From the NCBI GenBank assembly GCA_964551815.1, contig CAZKEL010000058.1, positions 1 to 13,194 on the forward strand: a stretch of 13,194 nt of DNA, read 5' to 3'. Position 1 is the stretch's first letter, and each line of letters starts with the position of its first letter. The stretch is from D37C17 sp964551815. GTDB taxonomy: Bacteria > Fidelibacterota > Marinisomatia > SCGC-AAA003-L08 > D37C17. Shown piece after piece: positions 1 to 6,271 of this stretch. The notes under the pieces are model-generated. The model was given only the letters and a program-made list of their open reading frames with translations, had not been told where the DNA came from and did no database searches. A program made the translations under genes and the position numbers.

Positions 1-728
1 CTTATAGTAAATTTAGTAGTTAATGAACTACCTATTTTATACATACGATGACAGGCAGCTACCCCTGCTGTTTCAGTACGTAACCGGCTCTTTCCCAAGG
101 ATACTGGTATAAATCCAAATTCTTTAACTTCAGCAATCTCTTTTGGAGAATAATCCCCTTCGGGGCCTATAAGTACGCAATACCTTTCTCCAGGATTCAC
201 AATTGTTGATAAAAGAGGACTATCTTCCTCACCCAAATACCCTACATACCTATTTTCTTCCCCTGCATTTTCAATGAATTCAGAAAGAGGTAAAATATCA
301 TTGATTATGGGCAAGTGTGCTTTTAAGGATTGCTTCATAGAAGATATGATTCGCTTTTGAATGCGTTTCGACTTAATCATTGCCCGCTCAGAATGTTGTG
401 TCTGAATAAAAGTTATTTCCTGTATGCCTAATTCAGTGGCTTTTTCTACAAACCATTCCACCCGGTCATGACTTTTTGGGGGAGAAAATCCTATATGGAT
501 ATGATGAGTGACAGCATCATAATTTTCTATTTTCTCATTAATTTGAAGATGGCAGCTTTCCGGGTCCATGGAGTCTAATATACAGTCAAACAAATTTCCT
601 TTTCCATCTACCACCTGTAGTGTGTCCCCCTTATGTTTTCTCAATACTACCAGAGCATGGTGAGCCTCCTCTTCCGGAAGAATGATTTTATCTTCAAATA
701 TTTCAGTCGCATAAAAGAATTGGTCCAA
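1..728 (-). CDS. rsmE: 16S rRNA (uracil-1498-N3)-methyltransferase RsmE, C-terminus cut by window edge
   Basis: Cytoplasmic SPOUT-family enzyme that, by family knowledge, methylates N3 of U1498 in 16S rRNA using S-adenosylmethionine. The reading frame is open to the left edge: 242 whole codons are visible, close to the usual RsmE length, so only a few residues are probably missing. Visible RsmE signatures are EKATELGI at about residues 95-101, SERAMIKSKR at 113-122, the trefoil-knot SAM loop IGPEGDYSPKE at 187-197 and SLGKSRLRTETAG at 210-222. The usual GPEGGF/W is GPEGDY here. The start is a TTG at 726-728: no ATG fits, and an in-frame stop lies upstream at 753-755. GGAGG at 738-742 sits nine bases before it. 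The gene starts four bases after the stop of the phosphodiesterase gene, so it is the distal cistron of the operon. Identity is very likely; the exact start is likely. Confidence 0.93.
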   Translation of the reverse strand, partial: MDQFFYATEIFEDKIILPEEEAHHALVVLRKHKGDTLQVVDGKGNLFDCILDSMDPESCHLQINEKIENYDAVTHHIHIGFSPPKSHDRVEWFVEKATELGIQEITFIQTQHSERAMIKSKRIQKRIISSMKQSLKAHLPIINDILPLSEFIENAGEENRYVGYLGEEDSPLLSTIVNPGERYCVLIGPEGDYSPKEIAEVKEFGFIPVSLGKSRLRTETAGVAACHRMYKIGSSLTTKFTI

Positions 729-732
729 GATT

Positions 733-1950
733 TTATTCCTCCAAAATGGGTATTAATACTTCTAGTTTTCCCTGCGGTGCATCGGGAGTATCACCATAGG
801 GTTTAATATCAAGTAAATGGCAGACTAAGGGGTAAATATGAATATTTTCAAATGCAGGAATAGTATATTCAGTTTTTATTGCTGCCCCCATGGCATAAAA
901 AATACCCCACATAGAGGGTATTTGAGGGTCATAACCATGCATACCTCCCAAGGTAAACTCTCTTTCATCCAATGATTTTTTTGTGGTAATAAAATAACCT
1001 TCATCTGCTAATAAAATAAACTCACCGGTATTTTGATTAACAAAATGAAAACGGTCAGGAATATCCTCCTTTTTCCAATATGATGTGTGGGGTATCTTCC
1101 TCAGTTCTTCTGGTAATTTTTTATACCCTGCCCCTTTCTTTAGATCAAATTGCACATGGGTTCCTCTCCCATTTATATATAAATCATCCATTTGACTAAG
1201 ATATTCATCTAGTACTACCAATCGGTCTTTACTTACATTTGTCATACCATGATCAGAGGTGATGATAATATTTAATCGAGGGTATATTTCTAATACTTCT
1301 AATTCGGTCAATAAATATCCCAGCAGGCTATCCATGGATTCCACTTCTGTTTTAATTTTCAATGAGTCAACCCCATGCACATGTCCCGTATGGTCTGGTT
1401 CAGAAAAATACAGCATGACTAACCGTGGGCGGTGTTTTTCAGGGAGACTAAACCAAGCGGTGACAGAGTCCACTCGAGACTTAAAAGGAACTTTACCATC
1501 GTAATATTTAAAAATGGATGGTGAATATCCCTTAATAGGGGCTTCGGTACCTACCCAGAAATAGGAGGCTGCTTTAACCCCTTGCCGTTCAGCTGTAACC
1601 CATATAGGTTCTGATTTGTAAAATCGAGCATCTCTCACCTTTTCCCGTTCATAAAGGCTGTATTTTTCTTTCAGAGATTTATCGTAAAAGGAGTTTCCCG
1701 TTATATTATGGGTTCCTGCATAGGCACCTGTAGCAATGGAATAATGGTTCGGAAAAGTTAGAGATGGGAAGACGGGTATTAATCCCTCTGCTTTAACTCC
1801 GTTTTTGGCTACTAAATCAAAATTCGGTGTCTCTGCCCATTGTGTATAATCGTAGCGAAATCCGTCAAAAGAGACCATGAGTACAAAAGAATCACCAGCC
1901 CAAATCCACAGAAAGTGAATCAGCAGAAGTGATGGAATCAGTTTGCGCAT
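733..1950 (-). CDS. Exported ENPP-type nucleotide pyrophosphatase/phosphodiesterase (alkaline phosphatase superfamily)
   Basis: Predicted two-zinc phosphodiesterase, 405 residues from the ATG at 1948-1950. A longer frame begins with a TTG at 1993-1995, but the ATG gives a clean signal peptide (MRKLIPSLLLIHFLWIWA), so I prefer it. All ENPP-family metal ligands are visible: D29 in VSFDG, nucleophile T65 in SLTFPNHYSIATG, D186 and H190 in EPDHTGH, D233 and H234 in TSDHGM, and H338 in GGMHG. Family members split phosphodiester or pyrophosphate bonds of nucleotides, or of phospholipid headgroups; the substrate cannot be read from sequence. It probably acts in the periplasm or at the cell surface. 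It overlaps the end of the LRR gene by 13 bases and is followed four bases later by rsmE. I see no strong Shine-Dalgarno site, which fits coupled translation. Confidence 0.9.
   Translation of the reverse strand: MRKLIPSLLLIHFLWIWAGDSFVLMVSFDGFRYDYTQWAETPNFDLVAKNGVKAEGLIPVFPSLTFPNHYSIATGAYAGTHNITGNSFYDKSLKEKYSLYEREKVRDARFYKSEPIWVTAERQGVKAASYFWVGTEAPIKGYSPSIFKYYDGKVPFKSRVDSVTAWFSLPEKHRPRLVMLYFSEPDHTGHVHGVDSLKIKTEVESMDSLLGYLLTELEVLEIYPRLNIIITSDHGMTNVSKDRLVVLDEYLSQMDDLYINGRGTHVQFDLKKGAGYKKLPEELRKIPHTSYWKKEDIPDRFHFVNQNTGEFILLADEGYFITTKKSLDEREFTLGGMHGYDPQIPSMWGIFYAMGAAIKTEYTIPAFENIHIYPLVCHLLDIKPYGDTPDAPQGKLEVLIPILEE
738..742 (-). promoter_or_regulatory. Shine-Dalgarno site that decides the TTG start of rsmE
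   Basis: GGAGG on the minus strand, nine bases before the TTG at 726-728. It lies inside the last codons of the upstream phosphodiesterase (Leu-Glu-Glu-stop), so a ribosome terminating there would be placed on the rsmE start. This is the main reason to accept a TTG start. Confidence 0.7.
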
Positions 1951-3191
1951 CTTTGTTTTCCAATAAACTTTAGACAGGGAGGGTAAGGAGGGCAAATTTC
2001 GTTTCCATAAAATAGAGTCTTCAGGGACTGCTCTCTTTCACAAATTGAAGACGGTAGCTGCCCTGTAAATTCATTCCCCTGAATAAATAGAGTTTCCAGA
2101 GAGGGCGATTCAAATAACATTACCGGTAGTTCTCCTGAGAGTTCATTAAAACTCACATCAACATAGCGTAATTGTTCTAATTTTGAAAGTCCTTCCGGAA
2201 GTGAGCCGCTAAACTTATTGTTGGTTGCGTGGAATTCTTCCAGAGAGATCAGTTCAGAAAATGTATTGGGGATGCTGCCTGAAATTTTATTATTATGTAC
2301 TTCTAATCTTTTCAACCGGGGAAGATACCCTAATGATTGCGGCAGACTTCCTTCTAATTGATTATTTGCCAAATTTATTTGAACCACTTCAGTTAAATTT
2401 CCCAGTTCTATGGGAATGATTCCCGTTAACTGGTTCCTCTCCAAATTAATCCGGTATAACTTTAACTCACCTAATTCACCGGGGATACTTCCTGTAAATT
2501 TGTTTTCTGATAAATCTAAATATTGAAGTTTGGATAATTGGCCAAATGTGGCGGGGATAGTTCCTGTAAATTGGTTATTGGACACATTAAAATAGGTTAT
2601 TCTCTGCAACTCACCAAATTCAGGGTGTAGATTTCCAGTAAAAAAATTTGAAGCCAAATACACCCATTCCAGGCTGTACATTTGAGTAATTTCTTTGGGA
2701 AGTAAACCTGAAAAGCGATTGCTGTTCAATGCCAGTTTCCTCAGAATTTTTAACTCACCCAATTCGCGGGGAACAGTTCCGCTGAAATTATTGGAAGACA
2801 GGGACAGGGATTCTAATGATTGTAGATATTTTATTCCTTTGGGAATGATTCCAAGTAACGCATTCGATTCCAGTGAGAGGCGACGTAATCGGGTCAGGTT
2901 TTCCAGGGACCGGGGTATTTTCCCTGCTAACTCAAAAGGCATTCTACATTCTGTGCTGGTTGAAGTAGAGCAGCAAAAGTCCACCAGCCTGCCTTCTTCC
3001 CAAATCTGAGCACCTAAATCCAGGGGAGGCAGATGCAGTGGGGGTGGATTCTTACCTACTTGGCTCTCTTGTATGAGTTGCGTTAAAAATAACAGGTCAC
3101 CTTCAAAATAGCAATCCCCCTCAATTTCAGTATAACCGATTTCACAGCAGAAACTGTAAGAAATAAATAAACCCAGAAGGAGGGATCGCAT
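1938..3191 (-). CDS. Secreted plant-type leucine-rich-repeat protein
   Basis: 417 residues, with an N-terminal signal sequence (MRSLLLGLFISYSF) followed by a cysteine-rich cap (Cys15, 16, 27, 73, 74, 82). The body is about 13 leucine-rich repeats of the plant-specific class (LxxLxLxxNxFSGxIPxxLGxL). The conserved Pro of the IP/LP step falls at residues 93, 117, 141, 165, 190, 213, 237, 260, 284, 308, 332, 356 and 380, a 24-residue period with only three one-residue deviations. A C-terminal cap carries Cys384, 400, 406 and 415. Such solenoids bind proteins or glycans; no enzyme domain is present and the ligand is unknown. Its ATG shares one base with the TAA of the sugar dehydrogenase gene (TAATG), and its stop lies inside the next gene, so expression is coupled in the operon. 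The fold is certain; the role (adhesion, recognition) is not. Confidence 0.92.
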   Translation of the reverse strand: MRSLLLGLFISYSFCCEIGYTEIEGDCYFEGDLLFLTQLIQESQVGKNPPPLHLPPLDLGAQIWEEGRLVDFCCSTSTSTECRMPFELAGKIPRSLENLTRLRRLSLESNALLGIIPKGIKYLQSLESLSLSSNNFSGTVPRELGELKILRKLALNSNRFSGLLPKEITQMYSLEWVYLASNFFTGNLHPEFGELQRITYFNVSNNQFTGTIPATFGQLSKLQYLDLSENKFTGSIPGELGELKLYRINLERNQLTGIIPIELGNLTEVVQINLANNQLEGSLPQSLGYLPRLKRLEVHNNKISGSIPNTFSELISLEEFHATNNKFSGSLPEGLSKLEQLRYVDVSFNELSGELPVMLFESPSLETLFIQGNEFTGQLPSSICEREQSLKTLFYGNEICPPYPPCLKFIGKQRCAN

Positions 3192-4390
3192 TATTTAACA
3201 GCAACCATTTTATAAATGAAACCGCTGTGATTGAGAATATAGAGCTCTCCTTTACCATCAACTCCAAATGAAGACAAATACAAATCTTCTTCAAGACCCT
3301 CAATACTATATTCACTAAATTGTTTTGCAGCTCCCTCTGTTACTTTAAAACTCCAGATTTTCCCAGTACAATAATCACCAAAAAAATAATGACCCATTTT
3401 CTGTGGGAGATTATTTCCTCTGTACACAAAACCGCCGGTTATAGAGCAGCCTTGTGCATCGTTCTGTTCCCAGCCAATGAGGGTCTTCATATAATTGGCA
3501 TTGTTAGGGTATTCAAAAATAGGGATATCAAAGGTATTTTTTTCACAATCAGTTCCCGGTGGGTAACAATGACTGCCTTCCATTACATTCCACCCCAAGT
3601 TACCTCCTGAAGCAGTAAGCCAGGGCAGATAATGGATTTCTTCCCAACTGCTTTGCCCTACATCTGCAATATAAAGATCATGATTATCTGCATCTAATGA
3701 AAAGCGCCAGGCATTGCGTACACCATAAACAAATATTTCTTTTTGGACTGAATCAATAGCGAGAAAGGGGTTATCCTTTGGAATTTCATACGGCGGACTA
3801 CCATCTATATTAATTCTGAGAATGCTTCCAAACAGAGTTTTCAGGTTCTGGCCGTTACCATGAGGATCGCCGGCATATCCCCCATCCCCCACACTGATAA
3901 GCAGATTTCCCTCCGGGTCAAAGGCTATTTGACCTCCGTTATGGTTAGAGTAGGGCTGTTTGAAAGTTAGCAATTTCCTTTCTGAGTCAGGAGAGGCCTG
4001 CAGCCTGTTTAGCTCTACTTTAAATTCAGATATGATGGTGCTATCCTCTTTATCCACATAATTAAGAAAGATTCTGCCGTTTTTCTGAAAATTAGGATGA
4101 AGAGCTGCGCCTAATAACCCCCTTTCATCTCCCGGCATGAGAGGTTGGTGAACCCGGTTTCTTATATCGAGGAGGGGAGAGTAATTTTTAAGATGGTGAA
4201 CAATGGTTTGAATGATGCCTTTTTGTTCAACAACGAACAAAGTATCAGAGGAGCCTGGCATTCCCATGAGAAACACTGGCTTGTTAAATTCGTGATTGAT
4301 TTTTCTCACTTCCACTACTTGTGCAGACAGAAATTGGAAGAGCAGAATGAGTAATACTATGGCCCTCATCATACAGGGATATAGAGTCAT
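3191..4390 (-). CDS. Exported PQQ-dependent sugar dehydrogenase (glucose/sorbosone dehydrogenase family)
   Basis: 399 residues, a six-bladed propeller of the soluble glucose dehydrogenase / aldose sugar dehydrogenase type. It would oxidise an aldose or other hydroxylated substrate with pyrroloquinoline quinone outside the cytoplasm. Visible family features are a signal peptide (MMRAIVLLILLFQFLSAQ, residues 7-24), GDERGLLGAALHPNF at 87-101, the catalytic-histidine motif SNHNGGQIAFDPEGNL with H150, ISVGDGG at 165-171 and YGVRNAWRFSLD at 222-233, which carries the cofactor-contacting Arg. Extra cysteines at 275, 282, 315 and 341 may form disulphides. The ATG overlaps the upstream stop as ATGA; Met7 or Met8 are alternative starts that would give a shorter signal peptide. 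No PQQ biosynthesis genes are in the window, so the cofactor may come from elsewhere. Family is clear; substrate is unknown. Confidence 0.88.
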   Translation of the reverse strand: MTLYPCMMRAIVLLILLFQFLSAQVVEVRKINHEFNKPVFLMGMPGSSDTLFVVEQKGIIQTIVHHLKNYSPLLDIRNRVHQPLMPGDERGLLGAALHPNFQKNGRIFLNYVDKEDSTIISEFKVELNRLQASPDSERKLLTFKQPYSNHNGGQIAFDPEGNLLISVGDGGYAGDPHGNGQNLKTLFGSILRINIDGSPPYEIPKDNPFLAIDSVQKEIFVYGVRNAWRFSLDADNHDLYIADVGQSSWEEIHYLPWLTASGGNLGWNVMEGSHCYPPGTDCEKNTFDIPIFEYPNNANYMKTLIGWEQNDAQGCSITGGFVYRGNNLPQKMGHYFFGDYCTGKIWSFKVTEGAAKQFSEYSIEGLEEDLYLSSFGVDGKGELYILNHSGFIYKMVAVK

Positions 4391-4923
4391 CCCTTCAATT
4401 TCAATGAAAGGGTCAGGATGAATTTGGCAACGGGGTCATCAGATTTTGAAGGCACTGTGGCCGTTATATGCACAGGCATACTTTCCCGTTCGCCTGTCTC
4501 TACTGCTTTCTTCACCAATTTTGTAATTGCATCTCCATCGTTGCAGATAAAGTGAACATCCCCTTCTGCCCTTTTTAAAAAATCTGCTTTAAAATCCTTA
4601 AAAATAAGGGCAACTGGTGCTCTGCTCTCTCTAATCTGAATCATGGCTAAAAAACCGCCGGTTATATCTGCACCAACAGACAATGCTCCAAAATACATTG
4701 AATTTAAATGATTTCTGGTTCGTCGGGTGAGCCTGATTCTGACTTCTAAACTGGACTGATCAATATGAATTATTTTTGGTTTACAGAAGTAGATGAGGGG
4801 AATTTTAAACAGACCAAATAGTTTTAGCTGCCAGTTTGCTTTGGTTTTCGGAGACAATGGTATCATTCCTTTCGCTAATTCCTCCAGTAATTTTCCATTT
4901 GAAAAATTACTCAAACTAACCAT
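4387..4923 (-). CDS. DUF4442 hotdog-fold (thioesterase-like) protein
   Basis: 178 residues, no signal peptide, presumably cytoplasmic. The stretch RNHLNSMYFGALSVGAD at 70-86 is the hallmark of DUF4442, a hotdog-fold family related to PaaI/YiiD-type acyl-CoA thioesterases. The segment FKDFKADFLKRAEGDVHF (108-125) fits the second half of the fold. By family, it might hydrolyse or bind an acyl thioester, but no substrate is established. It is the first gene of the five-gene operon: its stop overlaps the next ATG as ATGA. AGGA lies only two bases before its ATG, so initiation may be weak or use a non-canonical spacing. A terminator for the gene upstream ends just 30 bases before this start, leaving little room for a promoter. 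Confidence 0.8.
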   Translation of the reverse strand: MVSLSNFSNGKLLEELAKGMIPLSPKTKANWQLKLFGLFKIPLIYFCKPKIIHIDQSSLEVRIRLTRRTRNHLNSMYFGALSVGADITGGFLAMIQIRESRAPVALIFKDFKADFLKRAEGDVHFICNDGDAITKLVKKAVETGERESMPVHITATVPSKSDDPVAKFILTLSLKLKG

Positions 4924-4952
4924 TTCCTGCGTAGCAAAAATTTACTCTAATT

Positions 4953-4987
4953 AAAAAAGACCCCTCAAAAATTGAGAGGTCTTTTTA
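4953..4987 (-). terminator. Rho-independent terminator of the 94-residue protein gene
   Basis: A 15-base-pair stem (4954-4968 with 4972-4986) closes a 3-base loop. The one position that is a C-A mismatch on the plus strand becomes a U-G wobble on the minus strand, and the minus-strand transcript ends in six U residues (4958-4953). Both facts point to use on the minus strand, after the gene at 5050-5334. Confidence 0.85.
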
Positions 4988-5049
4988 TACTATCCGGCTC
5001 CTTCCGACCACCTATGTGGTACCAGACAGTTTATATCCTCCTGCCTCCA

Positions 5050-5334
5050 TCAGGCAAATGCATTATAGTCATAAGCATATAAATATTGGGCAGCTGTTAA
5101 TACACAACGGTTTCCCAAATTGTATGCTATCCGCTCAGAATCAGAATGTTTATTATCCATTATGAGTGAAAACTCCAGTACCAATTCACTGTTGCGGTAG
5201 CTTATGGATTTAAACTCATACTTTCCCACGCCACATTGTGTGCCAATGGTAATCATAGGTGCTTCTTCACAGATTGCTTTCAGGAATTCCGTCTGATTTA
5301 TTTCTTCAACTAATTGGTTATTTTGTGTTGCCAT
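5050..5334 (-). CDS. Unrecognised 94-residue cytoplasmic protein
   Basis: I do not recognise this family. The product is small and acidic-to-neutral, with no signal peptide or membrane segment, and appears to be an alpha+beta domain. Residues 8-25 look helical; 26-60 look like beta strands (ITIGTQCGVGKYEFKSISY, then SELVLEFSLIM); 66-90 look helical (SERIAYNLGNRCVLTAAQYLYAYDY). Two cysteines (22 and 34) plus Cys77 are spaced without a metal motif. The start is well supported: GAGG at 5344-5347 lies nine bases before the ATG. The gene appears monocistronic: a strong terminator follows at 4953-4987, and 167 bp of non-coding DNA with a CRP-like palindrome precede it. The clean start, dedicated terminator and regulatory site argue for a real gene. 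Confidence 0.75.
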   Translation of the reverse strand: MATQNNQLVEEINQTEFLKAICEEAPMITIGTQCGVGKYEFKSISYRNSELVLEFSLIMDNKHSDSERIAYNLGNRCVLTAAQYLYAYDYNAFA

Positions 5335-5417
5335 TTTTTAAATCCTCATTTAAGCTTGGTTAATATTATGAGGGTTCCAAATGGCATTTTGTGATACACG
5401 CCAAAAAAATTTTTGGA

Positions 5418-5433
5418 TGTGACAGATATCACA
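5418..5433. promoter_or_regulatory. CRP/FNR-family-like operator, TGTGA-N6-TCACA
   Basis: Both half sites match the CRP consensus exactly (TGTGA, six bases CAGATA, TCACA). The centre is about 91 bp before the ATG of the 94-residue protein gene. A possible -10 (TAATAT or CATAAT on the minus strand, 5363-5370) would put the palindrome near -68 to -70, roughly the class I activator position; no good -35 is visible. A single extra half site TGTGA lies at 5390-5394. Whether this organism has a CRP-type regulator is unknown, so the binder is inferred. Confidence 0.5.
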
Positions 5434-5455
5434 AAATCGGAGTCTTCCGAAGAGG

Positions 5456-5499
5456 CGGTTTTGGAGTTCCGAATCTACCCTTTAGATTCGGTTTTGGAG
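5456..5499. repeat. Perfect 9-bp stem-loop and an 11-bp direct repeat after the 225-residue lipoprotein gene
   Basis: CCGAATCTA (5469-5477) pairs with TAGATTCGG (5483-5491) over a 5-base loop. CGGTTTTGGAG occurs at 5456-5466 and again at 5489-5499, 33 bp apart, the second overlapping the stem. The hairpin begins about ten bases past the lipoprotein stop on the minus strand but lacks a following U run, so it may protect the mRNA end or be a weak terminator rather than a canonical one. Confidence 0.55.
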
Positions 5500-5501
5500 G
5501 G

Positions 5502-6179
5502 TTATTCCAGGTCTGTTACAGGAGTAATAAAGGTGTCAGGTTCTGCCTCTACAGGGGGTGGAATGATGAGACGGGTAAAGATGACTTCTTCTTCCTTCTC
5601 CGGGTCTTCAAGAAATTCAGTCCATTGAAAGGAATAGTAGGAAAGAACCTGGAAATAATCAATGTCATAAATTCTATCTGTGCGGTACGTACTTTCTCCT
5701 TCAATCCCATAGAACCATCTTCCTTCCAATTCTACCTGACTGCTGTCTAAATATTGCAGGGAGTAATCCGCTGAATATTGAGGTCCTGACACTAATAATT
5801 TTTTTCCGGAGAATAGATATACATTGGGAGGGTTTTCAGGGTTATAAACAGTGTCCTTTTCAAATACAATTTCATCATTGACGGTCATTCGTTCCATAAT
5901 CCAGGAACCTTGCAGAAAGTTTTGGAAATCAAAACTTTTGGAGAGACTGTCCCGTTCTACATAGACCAATTCACCGGCTGCATTATAGAAATGTTTTTCC
6001 AGGACTGATTCCTCAGAATGGTAGCGGACAAATACTTTTTTATTGCCCCCTTGGTAGGTATCAATTATATCTTCTACAGGGTCCCCCCCGCAGGAATATA
6101 GTAAAATAAAGAGGATGAGAAAAAAAGATCTTCGCCGCAGAAGTTCAGCTGTCATGGATGATAATTTACACGAATTCAT
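5502..6179 (-). CDS. Unrecognised lipoprotein, 225 residues
   Basis: The N-terminus carries three arginines, a hydrophobic stretch (SFFLILFILLYS) and Cys30 followed by GG, which is a lipobox, so the mature protein should be lipid-anchored. Residues 45-80 (KKVFVRYHSEESVLEKHFYNAAGELV) resemble the FYxNGxL-type strands of MORN/YwqK-like proteins. Residues 90-180 (GSWIMERMTVND through GRWFYGIEGE) suggest a lipocalin-like beta sheet of the kind that follows GxW. Neither match is strong enough to name a function. The tail is acidic and proline-rich (EDPEKEEE, IIPPPVEAEPD). Met9 at 6153-6155 is an alternative start giving a more typical lipoprotein signal; neither start has a good Shine-Dalgarno site. 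It follows the protease terminator by about 35 bases, so its promoter is unclear. Confidence 0.78.
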   Translation of the reverse strand: MNSCKLSSMTAELLRRRSFFLILFILLYSCGGDPVEDIIDTYQGGNKKVFVRYHSEESVLEKHFYNAAGELVYVERDSLSKSFDFQNFLQGSWIMERMTVNDEIVFEKDTVYNPENPPNVYLFSGKKLLVSGPQYSADYSLQYLDSSQVELEGRWFYGIEGESTYRTDRIYDIDYFQVLSYYSFQWTEFLEDPEKEEEVIFTRLIIPPPVEAEPDTFITPVTDLE

Positions 6180-6213
6180 TCATTGGAAAAAACAGTTCAA
6201 CAGGATGAAAATG

Positions 6214-6243
6214 AAAAAGGGAGATGTTATTCCATCTCCCTTT
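6214..6243 (-). terminator. Rho-independent terminator of the metalloprotease gene
   Basis: A perfect 11-bp stem (6216-6226 with 6233-6243, core GGGAGATG/CATCTCCC) has a 6-base loop. On the minus strand it is followed by a T-rich run (TTTTTCATTTTC). It begins about 29 bases after the stop codon of the protease gene. Confidence 0.85.
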
Positions 6244-6271
6244 CACATAATTACATTAGAAATGTTGAGCT

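Larger units (their letters stand above)
1..4923 (-). other. Five-gene operon with overlapping or abutting cistrons
   Basis: DUF4442, sugar dehydrogenase, LRR protein, phosphodiesterase and RsmE run in one direction, with junctions of ATGA (4-base overlap), TAATG (1-base overlap), a 13-base overlap and a 4-base gap. No terminator or intergenic space is visible between 4923 and 728. This supports one transcript with coupled translation. The first promoter must lie in or before the terminator region at about 4924-4987. A weak candidate is TTGAGG at about 4965-4970 and TAAATT at about 4941-4946, 18 bases apart on the minus strand. Confidence 0.75.

Noticed and set aside
5391..5750. Plus-strand open frame of 119 codons over the lipoprotein 3' end
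   Set aside because: It runs antisense to the lipoprotein and across the palindrome and hairpin region, has no recognisable domain and looks like a shadow frame.
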